Assembly (NCBI RefSeq): GCF_947507565.1
Contig: NC_089186.1
Location: 558,001 to 622,000 of the forward strand
DNA length: 64,000 nt
Reading direction: 5' to 3'
Source: Oscarella lobularis
Lineage: Eukaryota > Porifera > Homoscleromorpha > Homosclerophorida > Oscarellidae
Shown: piece after piece, positions 1-10,210 of the stretch
How the letters are laid out: every line of letters starts with the position of its first letter
Numbering within the stretch: position 1 is the first letter of the stretch
Translations under genes and position numbers: made by a program
Notes under the pieces: model-generated
Told to the model about the DNA's origin: nothing
The model's input: the letters and a program-made list of their open reading frames with translations, nothing else
Databases searched by the model: none

Positions 1-3000
1 CTCTGCATACGCAAAGCGCGCTCAATAGTGTCGCGTATACCATGCCAAATCTTTCCATATTGGACGGAAACAAAGTTTTCATCAACTGTAGGGTTCGCTT
101 CCTGTTTTCGGAATCCGGAAAGGTAACTGTACAGAACCCGTCCGACAAACGTCAGTTTTACCATTTCTCTGAGGCGGAGAAATATAGGAAAATAACGACC
201 AATTTCGTCGTAATTCGCAGTCATATCTCTGGCAAAATCAATTTCCGGGCTTTCTGGATCCATGTCTGAGGTGTCAACTAGTTTGCCGTCAATGTCATGA
301 AACATGGGAGACGTCCGGATGACCATTTTCGGCTGTTTGAAATAGAACGTCACTTCGTCTTTGCGAGAAGAAATTTTTTCGTCATAAACGAGTTCGTCAG
401 CTTGTATCCAAAATCTGTGGGCACCGCTGTCAGACATAGAGGCCTTCCTTTCATGCACCGGCCGAAGAACTGACTTCAGCGTTCGTGGCAACTTGTCGAG
501 TAGGCCTACACCCTCGCCCGTCAGAGTCGGACGCTGTTTAAACGGAGGTTTTGAGGAGACATCAGCTCCGACACTGAAGGACTTCATCAGATAGTCTGCT
601 TCAAACATCGCCTGAAGCAGCCCACCTCCTCCGATGTTCTCTGGGCCAAACCGAAACTTTTGAAAGGGATGATAGCGTTCGTGGACGGTGGGAGCATCAA
701 GACTAAAGAAAGGCGGACTTGGGTTTTCTTTGCTTATTCTCACTGCTTCGGCAACGTCAGATTGGCTAAAGAGCCCTAGGTGCGAGCGGTCAGATTTTCG
801 TGTGTGAAGCTGAAAAGACGGAGGAGTGGACTCAAAGTTTATAGTAAAGCCCACTAACTCGGCGTACTCCAAACTCTGGGCAAAGTGAGGCTGCTGAATA
901 AGCCAACCTTCAGAATCACGCTCCAACAGCGGTGACGTCATTACGTCAGTTACGTTCTCCCAAGACCAGCCTTGCTTCCGAAGAAGACCCTCTGCAGCCT
1001 TAGCGTGGGCATTGGCGCTGTCGTCTAGCTCAGTTAGATGAAGCAGATCGTTTTCGTAGATTTGGTAATCTATTTCTTCCAGTAGGAGAGGGCGCTTTGC
1101 GGCTTCGCTAACGTGCTGAAGTTCCAGCACAAATTCCGAGTGCAATTCACCGGAAACAATATTGAGCAGTATTGCCTCCGATAATCCTACATTAGGAACG
1201 TTCCAGAAAGGACACAGACGCGAGAAATGAAGCAAGGACTGAAATAGCTCAACAATAATATCGGCGTCCTCTTTGCTGATATCCGCATTTATTAGGCTCA
1301 CCGCGTGAATAATCATTATTATAGCTTGCCGCAACACGTAAAACTGCATTCCGGGATGAAGACGCCTTATGAATATTTGAGACGCCAATAATGAGCAGTG
1401 AACAATGGCCTTCTTTAGACCATGTGCTTCAGGGTGGACAGCTTGCTTGTCACTACGCCTACTAACTTGTGGCGGAAGCAGTCCCTCTTTGACTTTAGAA
1501 TCCAGCTCTTTTAGAAACCACGAAGCTGCTAGAAGAAATGCGACGACAATCTCAGATGCATGACAGCAGGCTGGCACGAAATCGAGATAAGCAACGGCGA
1601 CGTCGCGATTTGACCACTTGCCAGAAGCAAGATTTTTCTGAATCCCCTCCTCGTACTTTCGCGCCGCTCGTGCTGAACGAACGGATAAGTCAGGCCAAAC
1701 TCTGCGGCAGAGAGACGGTGGAAAACACGACGAACGTTGCGGCAGCAGCCCACACTGAACGACCAAACAGCTGTCATCCAAACGCGCTAGAGATTCTGCT
1801 GTCATCTTACTGCACACTTGATACAGTTTTTTGTGACCTATGACGAAAGCAGCTTCTGGTATAGCAAAAACGTCCACAAAAACTCGAATTGCTGCATTAG
1901 GAAGCCAATCGGAATGATGTCCAGACCAGGCAGACTCTTCAATCAGGCGTAAACCTTTAACGAAATCGTTATCGTTGATACTGGCTAATCCTGTCAGAAA
2001 ACGAATTGCAGCTTGGTCATCATTTTGCATGCGGTTAAGATAACTTTTTCGCGGCAAAAGAAACTGCTCGAGAGCTTCAGCAACATGATCCTTTTGCGGC
2101 TGACAGCCTCTTTCGCATTCTCCGGGTGGCGCTGTTACCACGCTCAGCAGCTTTTCCCAGTCTCGTGCTTCATAGGCGAACTCCAGCAACTTCCTTTGAA
2201 ACATAACAGCTGTACTACACGCTTTACATTGGTTTGTGTCCCTGGCTTTCACTACGTCTTTGTTGATTGCTTGAATCTTAGTTTCCAGTTCGGGAATTTC
2301 AAGTCGGGTGCTGCTTTGAAATTGAGCTTGAAGAACTAGTTGCAAACTTTGCTTTGCAGCCAGAAGATGCGAAACGCGTTGCGAAGCAGAAAAGACTTCG
2401 TCACGTAAAGCCCAGTTTCTTATAACGGTAGATAGAAAAAGACAAGATTTCACAGTTTCGGATAGAGCCGCTTGGCTAACGCTTTGCCCACAAATGAGCG
2501 GCTCTACAAGCGGAAGTAAAGCCGTGACAGACAGGTCATAAAATTCTGCTTCGAATAATGTCTTAGCGATTTGTCTCCGATTGATGACGGTCGCATCCTT
2601 ACAAAATGCAAAACAAAAGCAGGTACTAGCGGCATAAAGAGAGGAATAGTTCCGCAGCTTGATTAAATTGTTCGCCGCTTCAAGCCACAACTGCGCTTCA
2701 CCGCGCAATAAGTCGCTGTAGCAGCGTCGACAAACGCGTTCTTTAGAATAATGGTCGATAAAAGGACTAGAGACATTCACGGTGCAGTTTGAACAGAAAC
2801 AGCCACTGCAAAGGTAACACAAGTACCTCCTTAATAAACGGCGACTGCAGACGGTTGACGAGCAGTGTGACGTTTTAGAGACTGTGCCTTTAGCCCGAGT
2901 TTTTTGCGTCGCCCGAGGTATATACAGAGAAACGAGTTCTATAAGTTCGTGTTCAGGCAGGTGTCTCCGATCTTCGTCTGTCATCTCACAGGAAAACAGC

Positions 3001-3848
3001 CCTAGCAAGTATTGAAGTTGAGTAGAGGTTGCCGACGTTAGTTTGATCAGAGGAACAGTTCCGTTACTTTCTGTTTTCGTAGCATAGGGATGGAAGTCTG
3101 CCAAGAACTTGTTGACTTTGGCGACTTTACGGCTTGCACAAAAAGGAACGATATCTAAAAGTTCGTCGCCAGCAGCAGAAGCGAGTTTAACTTCTTGGAC
3201 AAAAATCTCCAGAGGAGAAAGATGAGGAGAGGGTACTTCGCCCGGCCACAAGTTCATTTTTGACTCGAGTTCTTTAAAAGAACCCGATAAGAAAGCATTT
3301 AGTTTACGAGAGAGACAATCAAGCCTTCCACTTCCGGCACAATAGACAACGGTTGACTGCCATATGGGAAACTGAGAAAGAAGACTTTCAGAGAACCTCT
3401 TCCCGCCAGGTAGCACCCTAAAAAACAGAGCGTCACCTTCTATCACAATAATTAGGTTAGGTAATGATAATGAAGCACGCATAATGCTCGTGCCTCACCG
3501 CGTTTCCCCCCTCCCCCTTCTCTCCCACCCGAACAAAACCCAAAGGCCTTAATATTACGGCTTTTACATCGAAAGACAGACTTACTCCATATCCCCAACG
3601 ATTTCACCGGCGTCGGTCATTTCTTCGTCGTACACTTCGCGTTTGGCTTTGTCCGTGAGAACCTTGTAGGCGCTACTGATTCGGCGAAAAATCTCGCCTG
3701 CGAATGGATCTGAACATTTGTCCGGGTGAAATTGCCGGGCCAGTGACCGAAAGCTCCTTTTTATTTCGTCCGTAGACGAGTTAACTCCGACACTGAGTAT
3801 GTCGTAGTGATTTTTGCGCAAAATAGAAGCGGAAAAAGATTCGGCCAT
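1..3848 (-). CDS. J-domain protein with FYVE-like zinc finger (partial, 3' end beyond left edge)
   Basis: Two exons are visible. Exon 1 (3848-3586) encodes about 88 residues with a complete J domain: NHYDIL start, HPD motif in RQFHPDK, and KAKREVYD end. A 168-bp intron follows (3585-3418, GTAAGT donor, pyrimidine-rich TTTTTTAG acceptor). Exon 2 joins in phase (GA+G) at 3417 and stays open for over 1,100 codons to base 1. Around 2890-2730 it has a FYVE-like finger: four cysteine pairs, the last reading ERVCRRCY, with RRYLC in place of the RRHHC core and no upstream WxxD. A helical region follows, then a block near 700-100 with FGPENIGGGG and MFEADYLMK that looks like a conserved domain I cannot name. 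J domains recruit Hsp70; FYVE fingers usually bind PI3P, but the altered core makes that uncertain. ZFYVE26 was considered and not adopted. The gene is certain; the function is not. Confidence 0.85.
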
Positions 3849-4299
3849 GAACGTGCGGAGCTGCTACTGTAAAAAATCTAGAGAGAGAAGAGTGACGACG
3901 GCGTAGATGAAAGCTAGCAACTAGATCTACCTCCGAAAGGTGAGTCAGCTCGAGTGAGATAGTCAAGCAATCCCGGATTATTTGTCTACTCTCCTACATA
4001 GAGCATTAGCATACATGTCCGCCCGGAGTCGATCGGTCGTCGTGGAGCAGTTGGCACTATAGAGCAAATGACAACTAAGGTCTTTGAGGAGCTGGTTCGA
4101 GCTCACCGATCGTTGTAACCCTGAACAGTTTTTCATCTATACGGGTCTGGGAAGCCTCAAACCTTCCCGGATTAGGACGAACAATCTTTTGCTATTTAGC
4201 AGTCGTTCCAAGAACGCTTTGGCTATTTCTTCTTCAGCTATAGAGGATTGTTTTGGCAGAGATTAGGCTCTGGTTTTTGCATGGTTTCAGTTCGGACTC
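3849..4299. other. Intergenic, probable 5' flank of the J-domain gene
   Basis: No gene is seen here. The stretch directly upstream of the J-domain start must hold its promoter, but I find no clear TATA box or other motif. Short open frames at 4084-4266 and 3781-3966 show no domain and no paralogous copy in the window. Confidence 0.4.
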
Positions 4300-4740
4300 C
4301 GTAATTCAGCGCGACGAGCGGCTTCTACCAGCTTCTACAAGCTTTCCAGTTTCTCTCTTCTGGGAACGCAGTACACGAGAACAGTTCAGGACTCCCCGAC
4401 AACGCTTTTTTTACCGATGCCGACGTCGTTCGCTGCGCTCTATCGCCACACTAGAGGAGAGACAAGGAAACAGCTTCACTTGCCTTCAACGGAAGCAACC
4501 ATCATAGCCGCGACGAGAAAAGGTCTCCGTTACAGGTTCAGAGGGACCGGCCAAGGTCTCCGCTTTCTACGATCGATCGATCGCTTCCTCTAGAGGGCCC
4601 CCTCTCATGCAAGCGTATTCTAGCTGCACAGATGGGGTGGCCATACATAAGAATGTACATCCCTCGTAGAAAATATTTACGATCTCGTGGCGTCTCGGTT
4701 TGAGAGTTATCGAAAGATGACGTCATCGAGCGTCACTTCG
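4300..4740 (-). repeat. MITE-like dispersed repeat, copy 1 (reverse orientation)
   Basis: The reverse complement of this stretch matches 31905-32350, 33280-33610 and 37975-38440. Shared words include CCTTGGCCGGTCCCTCTGAAC, GATCGATCGTAGAAAGCGGAGACC, GTGTGGCGA, GAACTGTTCTCGTGTAC and GAGAGAAACTGGAAAGCT. No coding potential is conserved between copies. Internal length and dispersed, mixed-orientation placement suggest a non-autonomous DNA element, but I could not define terminal repeats. Confidence 0.7.
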
Positions 4741-4779
4741 ACTCTCGTGTATCCTTCCTCAGTTTAGTTGCTAATTTTC

Positions 4780-5030
4780 GTTGCATGGCTCGATCGCGGC
4801 TGTTATTCGCCGTGTGATGAGAAAGAAAGCGATGATCTATTCAAACGGAATCGATGGATCGTTTCTGCAATAATAAAAATGATTGAAAATTTCTACATTA
4901 ATATGACGCATTTATTAGAAAAGCGTTTGCAATTTTCTATCCAATTTTTGCTAGTCATTCTTCATTCTTCTATTAGTAATGTCCCAGTCCTTGCAGCACA
5001 CGCGTTCGAGGTTCGGTTAATTGAGGTCTA
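4780..5030. repeat. Companion repeat segment shared with the 31.7 kb and 32.35 kb regions
   Basis: The part near 4780-4860 (CATGGCTCGATCGCGGCTGT, GATGATCTATTCAAACGGAA) is the reverse complement of about 31690-31780. The part near 4870-4970 (GACGCATTTATTAGAAAAGCG, TTTGCAATTTTCTATCC) is a direct match to 32350-32440 and 33620-33710. The two pieces therefore have opposite relative order in the two loci, which implies inversion or nested insertion. Confidence 0.6.
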
Positions 5031-5142
5031 AGCTATACAGCACTTGAAGAAAGTGAGCTCCAGACTATTATATTGCACACCAGCCATCAAATTTTCTAAC
5101 AACGTGATGATAATCGAGGTCTGCCAACTAATCTAAAACATG

Positions 5143-8100
5143 CTACATACTATAGCCATTCATTGTCACAAATTCCTCTAGTCGACCACCGATATGAACG
5201 GCAACACACGCCTTGATGACTTCGTATCGAATTTTTCCTGAATCTCCGCTTTTTTCCCTGTACATTTGAAGAAGTGAACGGCAATCGTGTTTGCTTCCTG
5301 ATGTATTTTCACGAATTGCTTCAAGCGTTGTCCAGTCATAACCCAAACGGTCTCCTATTTCATGCCATTTAGTGAAACCACTTTCACAGATGATGCGAGA
5401 AAAGTCATTCCAAGAAGCATCGTAAATCGAGACGCGCGATGGCGTTTCTGAATTTGAAAAAATCATTTTCAAATGTGGCAAATAAGAGAAGGCAATAATA
5501 AAAAAGATTATGACCATGAAAATGATGGCGCAGGATCTTGAAAATAAATGAAAAATGTGAATAAGAAGACTTACAAACTATTACGCTGTAGCTTACTTGA
5601 AAATAGATAACCTGACGTCAGTGACGCTTCCGTTGCTTCTTTGTTGAGAATCTAAATCTATCTCATCCGCTTTCCTTTGAGCTACTTCCTGCTTCTGTCT
5701 AAATTAAATGAGCAACTCAGTAAAGCGCATCTTCCTATTCTCGCTAGTAACCTCGGAAGACGCCGATGAGTAACAGCTGCTTGGCCCTGACGTGACGTCA
5801 GTTCTTGCCTAATACCCGCACATGCTCTCATCAAAGCATCTGGCACCAACTCATCGTCATTGGGAAAAGAACCTTATGAAAAGAAAGTCGGAGAGACGGT
5901 TTTAAAATACAATAGAATGTGTACCTGAAGCGCAACGAACGAGATCGGCTGAAGCAACCATAACCTAAATCAATATGAATAGAATTTATAGATTTAAATA
6001 GATTTACCCTACTGCAACTAACTAACTACAGTACCTTTGAATAATCTTCCTCCACAATGGCCAAGTCTCTGATAGAAGAACGATGGCTTCTTCGTGGTCG
6101 ACTAGAGAATAACAAGTCACCGAAAGCCTTCTCGTCGACCTTCCGATCCACGTCAACAGCCGAATATATAGCCGGATCTTCGTCGTGTCGTCGAAGGTGA
6201 GAACTGTCTATATAGAACCAGTTCAAAGAAATTCCCGGGCTTCTTTCGCTGCACGCTTCAGCGATCATGGACTTAAGCTCGTCGAGAAATTTCTTTGCGA
6301 CGTCCTCGCATCGGTCTTTGCCAGACCAACGAAGAATAACGTCAATGCAATGACGTCTCTTCTTCACTCCCAGTTGAACGAGACACTCAATGACCTTGTG
6401 ACCGATGATCCTCACCAACTTGATGCAGTCCTTCCAAACCTCGTGACCGGTGTCGGGTAGACGAAAGCAGCGGCATTGGAGAAGGACGAACGACGACGGC
6501 GATATGATATCGACGTGATCATCGCACTCGTATCGTTGGCCGCGATACACGTTCATCGTCGACTCTTCGTCCCAGGCGTCAGGAGAAATCGAATCCTCTA
6601 GCAGAGCCGGAATCTGATATACTTTGGGAGCGTCAGTTTCCACCGTAATGCACAGTTCCAAGAAGAGAAATATTTCAATCGCTTCATCGGAAGTTACTTC
6701 GTATGAAGACGGAATGCCTTTTGTTTTGAGATGATGTCGAAATGCCTTCAGAGTCGAGTCGATGTCTTCTGCGGACGCCCGGCCGAATTTTTCACGTGGC
6801 AAACCGAACGGAAAATACCGCGGGGCGAGAAGAGGACCGATGACGCTGTGACAAAGCCACGAGGGTCGAATACATATTCGACGACCGAGATTAATAATCT
6901 AGGAGAGAATATTATAAGCAATACGAACTAACGACTCACTCACTATTCCGAACAAGTCGAGAAACTCGACGGCGACTTTGCTCTCGTCCTCGCTTAAAAC
7001 GACGCCGACTTCTGCAGCGATCCACTTTCTAAATTCCTCTGCTGTCACAAAATAGGGAAATGGAGCCTTCCTCTTTTCGTCCGGAAGAGAAACGTACTCC
7101 TCGAGGGCCTGGCATAGTTTGGGAACCTCATCGGCTGCCTGTGAAAATTCAGGTTAATTAATATATAAATTAATTAAGGTGTCTCGTTCATTACCTCGAG
7201 CATCTCTTCGCGAACGCTTCTCAATCTGTTTCGACAGTCGGTCATGCCAGCTGATTGGCTCTGACTGCAATCCATTTCGACAACGTGCGAAACTTGAAAG
7301 GTGTCTCCGAACTCACTTTGAAGAGTTTCGAAGACTCGATTCAGCTTGAAGCTCATTTCGATTCTCGCCTCGTCGCTCAAGCCGATCAAATTGAAGACGA
7401 TGAATAGGTGAATGAGCGACGCCGATCGCATAGGAAGCGGTCGCAACGACGCCTTGGAGAATGCACACCAATAGCGTCCTTCGACGAGAAGACTCTCCTC
7501 TGACGTATCCTCTTTTCGAATAGGCAGAACGAGGAAGAAAACCGTGTTGGATCGTCGGAAGAAGAGACCGTGAGCGCTGTGGAAGGTCAGCTGGGCGCCG
7601 AAGTCCCAGATCGTTACCTTGCCCACGCCTGGAATATAGACTCGGTGAATTTCAACTCCGGCCTTGCGATCTTTCGGATCGATTGGGAGGCAATTGAGCT
7701 GAAGAAGAGAATTGACCAACGTCGTCTTCCCCGCCATGACGCTGCCAATCACGCACAGTTTAATCGCATCGGGGCGAACCATTTCTCGTCGAAGGACAGA
7801 AAATCGGACGCCATCCTATCAACGCAAATCACAAACCGCGGAATAAGATAATTGGACTTTTATAACGAACGTAATGCTGTCGAAGGATCTTTGCGATTTT
7901 CTCGTCGTCATGTACCGAAATCGTCTCTGTTCGAAAAGAGAATGCGTCACCTTATCTTTGCACATGATGTCAGCGCCGTTCTGAATCCATAGATCAATCA
8001 CGTGCGGACGAGACCGGTCCTTGTGATTCCAATAATTCCTCTCTGCAACAGTATGCAAGACAGTCCGGTTCATCTATAAAAAAAGGAATAGAGAGCAATC

Positions 8101-9102
8101 ACAATCCAGACTACATTCCTAACAATCGTTTTGACGGAAACATCTGCCCCAAGTTCAAGAAGTTTCTGAATGACGCCGTAATGAGGATACAATGAGCAAC
8201 ATGCGTGTAATAAGGCCGTCATCCCCTCCTTAATTAAAAAGGAAAAATTGATGAAACGAATGCGATCATCAATAGGTTTCTCACGTTGTTTCTATGATTG
8301 ACATCGAGGCCTTTTTCAACGATAAGATATTGAACAAGATCCTTTTGAACGCTTTCAGACTGCTCGCTGTTGAGAGATACAGCACAGGACAAAGCCATCA
8401 CTCCATTCTGAGGTAGGAAAAAAAGAAAGCAAAGCTAGCTAGCTCCAAGTTGCATAGAGAAAGCGACTCTGAAACTCACGGGACCCTGGGCAAGGTAGTC
8501 AGCTCCTGCTTCAGCCAAGTAGCGCACTTTCAATGGCGCATCGATTAAACTTGCACACGCCGCCATGAGCGGCCTTTCACCGAACTGAAGAAAAAGTAAG
8601 GATAAAAGGACACACGAGGAAAATCTATTAACCGCGTCACTGGTGTTGAGAAGGGCACCGTGCTCCACGAGCCATTTCACGCAGACAAGGTCTCCAAACC
8701 ACGCCGCAACGTGAAGCAGGGAGCGTTTATAAATCTGCATTGAATGCATACACGTACGAGCTAACTCATCACGACTCAGTGAGTACCTCGTCCGGATGAG
8801 GATCGCGGACGCTTTGATTTTTCTCCAAGAAAAAGTAGCTAAGCCACTCGTCCACTTCTTCCGCCGTCTCATATCTTCTTCTTACCAAATAGCGCACAGC
8901 CGTGTGGTTATAATTAGCGGCCTGAAAAAAAGACAAAAATCGATTGTGAGTGACGAAACGAGATTTCGTCTACTAGTCGTCGTTCTCGAAATCCTTCTTC
9001 TTTCCAGAGTAGCCGATGCAGTTTATCATCCCTGTTCGTGCGCTTCTTTTCCTCGACTGCCTCTATCAAGATCTCTATCGTGGAGCGAGAGTCCGATGGC
9101 AT
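5143..9102 (-). CDS. Gene A: ankyrin-Roc-COR-Death protein (ROCO family)
   Basis: Start ATG at 9102 (MPSDSRST). An N-terminal helical region (exons 9102-8974 and 8921-8787) is followed by ankyrin exons (about 8790-7860), e.g. PLMAACASLIDAPLKVRYL and GMTALLHACC. The Roc GTPase exon (about 7815-7195) has a P-loop GSVMAGKTT and switch WDFGAQ, but no NKxD G4 motif. Two COR exons follow (about 7140-6950 and 6880-6043), ending DLAIVEEDYSK. Small exons then lead to PNDDELVPDALMRAC, the start of the first Death domain in sister genes. Here it is spliced in phase from 5816 to a different last exon (5447-5143) with a diverged Death fold (TKWHEIGDRLGYDW). Roughly 900-1,000 residues by estimate. The order matches the DAPK1 regulatory half without kinase. 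Likely a GTP-regulated death or immune adaptor (inference). Head-to-head with the CARD gene at 10211. Confidence 0.85.
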
Positions 9103-9529
9103 CGGGTCTTCAGCTGCTGCTCTCTGTTGCACAGGACAGGAACAGCTCGGTGCCAACGAACTCCTGTAATGCGGATTCGCTGCTGGTGGGCCCGTCCTGC
9201 GTCCTGCCCTGCGACCTCCGCTGGGATTCATCACTTTTTGGTGAGCATGCGTACCTAGTCTCATTAGATCACGTGGTTGAACGAACAATTTATCTGATTT
9301 TATTCACGCAGAAAATGTTTTTTGCTGAAAAGGCGCTCTGGATCAAGGCACCAATGCCGCAGGTAGATCAGTGCACACGCGCAAAATTCTAATGCAAAGC
9401 GAAATTTATCTTGCAGCGTTTTGTTGAACAGGTCCACGCGAGCTGACACGGTGATCAAAAGAACACGTTATTTTGAAGGATCTCGATTCGTACACCGGCT
9501 CTAGGCGGCGCTCTAAGCACTGCGGTAAA
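9103..9529. other. Upstream flank of gene A, shared with the gene E relic
   Basis: No gene is recognised. The sequence is closely similar to 47153-47570, upstream of the dead gene E, so it was duplicated with it. Open frames on both strands here are not conserved as protein. It lies between gene A (minus) and the CARD gene (plus) and is the likely promoter region of gene A. Confidence 0.5.
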
Positions 9530-9770
9530 AGCTGACCTGTCGAGCAATTTCTGGCCGGAGTGGGTTTGGCAAAAAAAGCGTCCTTGTGATCAAGCTTTTT
9601 AGAATAATCTCAGGTGAACTAGGCAGCCAGGCAAACAAATACCTACGTGAAAAAAAACAAGCCCGTCCTTCCCAACTGAACAAAAGAAAAAGTGCGCTAA
9701 CGATAAAATGACGGCAACGCCTGACAGTCGGCTTCTTCATCAGTCAGGTAGCGACAATTCTGAAAATTGT
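9530..9770 (-). pseudogene. Relic of HSPA12-like 3' end and one ankyrin exon
   Basis: The minus strand of 9530-9620 resembles the distal part of the HSPA12-like relics at 18830-18930 and 23430-23530 (TCTGGCCGG...TTTGGCAA...TTTAGAATA). At 9700-9760 a peptide RYLTDEEADCQ matches the ankyrin exon of gene C (RYLTNKGADCQ). Reading frames are not continuous. This looks like debris of another array member that once stood upstream of gene A. The same debris is at 47580-47754 plus 48399-48480. Confidence 0.5.
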
Positions 9771-10210
9771 CTCAGGATAATTTTTTAAATTGTCTTAGAC
9801 ACGCGGACCACGACCGAAAGAAAACGTAAGGATGCATCATGTGACAAGAATCATTTACTACATGGGCACCGCGACTTTGACATTATTTACCTCTCTGATT
9901 TTAACTGGAGCAAAGATATTATTGAAGCAAGGAATATGAGTTATTGCTTAGCGTTTTGCGTTGAATTTTCTAAACTTTTTCTCAAGTCGACTTGTACGCA
10001 CTCTCGCTGCCTTTTTAATAACTCAATGTGTTGAAATTAGTAGCGCATAACTCCACTTCAGTCTTCTGGTCCGAGTAAATCTCCGTTAATCAAATGCTGA
10101 TAATTGAATGAGGCACTGCGTAGCCGGGATATCGAGGATAAAAGAACGTTTGGGAAGGACAGATTCTGTCCGACAGAACACTACGGGTTACACTTGCACT
10201 GCCGATTTCG
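9771..10210 (+). promoter_or_regulatory. 5' flank of CARD-GT copy 1
   Basis: This non-coding stretch lies directly upstream of the CARD start and is conserved at 48480-48889 upstream of copy 2. It holds no recognised gene. Small indels separate the copies; one is CA versus CATGCA (9852 versus 48562). A promoter role is inferred from position only. Confidence 0.4.

Noticed and set aside
1529-2339. Open frames on both strands at 1529-1843 and 2013-2339
   Set aside because: They are shadows of the continuous minus-strand frame of the J/FYVE gene.
1-3417. Calling the FYVE-finger gene ZFYVE26/spastizin
   Set aside because: Size and a late FYVE finger fit, but the N-terminal J domain, the altered RRHHC core and the unnamed C-terminal block do not, and I cannot align it without tools.
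3582-3848. Stand-alone 88-residue J-domain gene ending in TAA at 3582
   Set aside because: ATGGA|GTAAGT is a near-perfect donor, and the next exon joins in phase, so the TAA is intronic.
6185-6460. Plus-strand frames opposite COR and Roc exons (also 20019-20438, 21505-21879, 26128-26385)
   Set aside because: They are antisense shadows; the minus-strand frames carry the recognisable domains.
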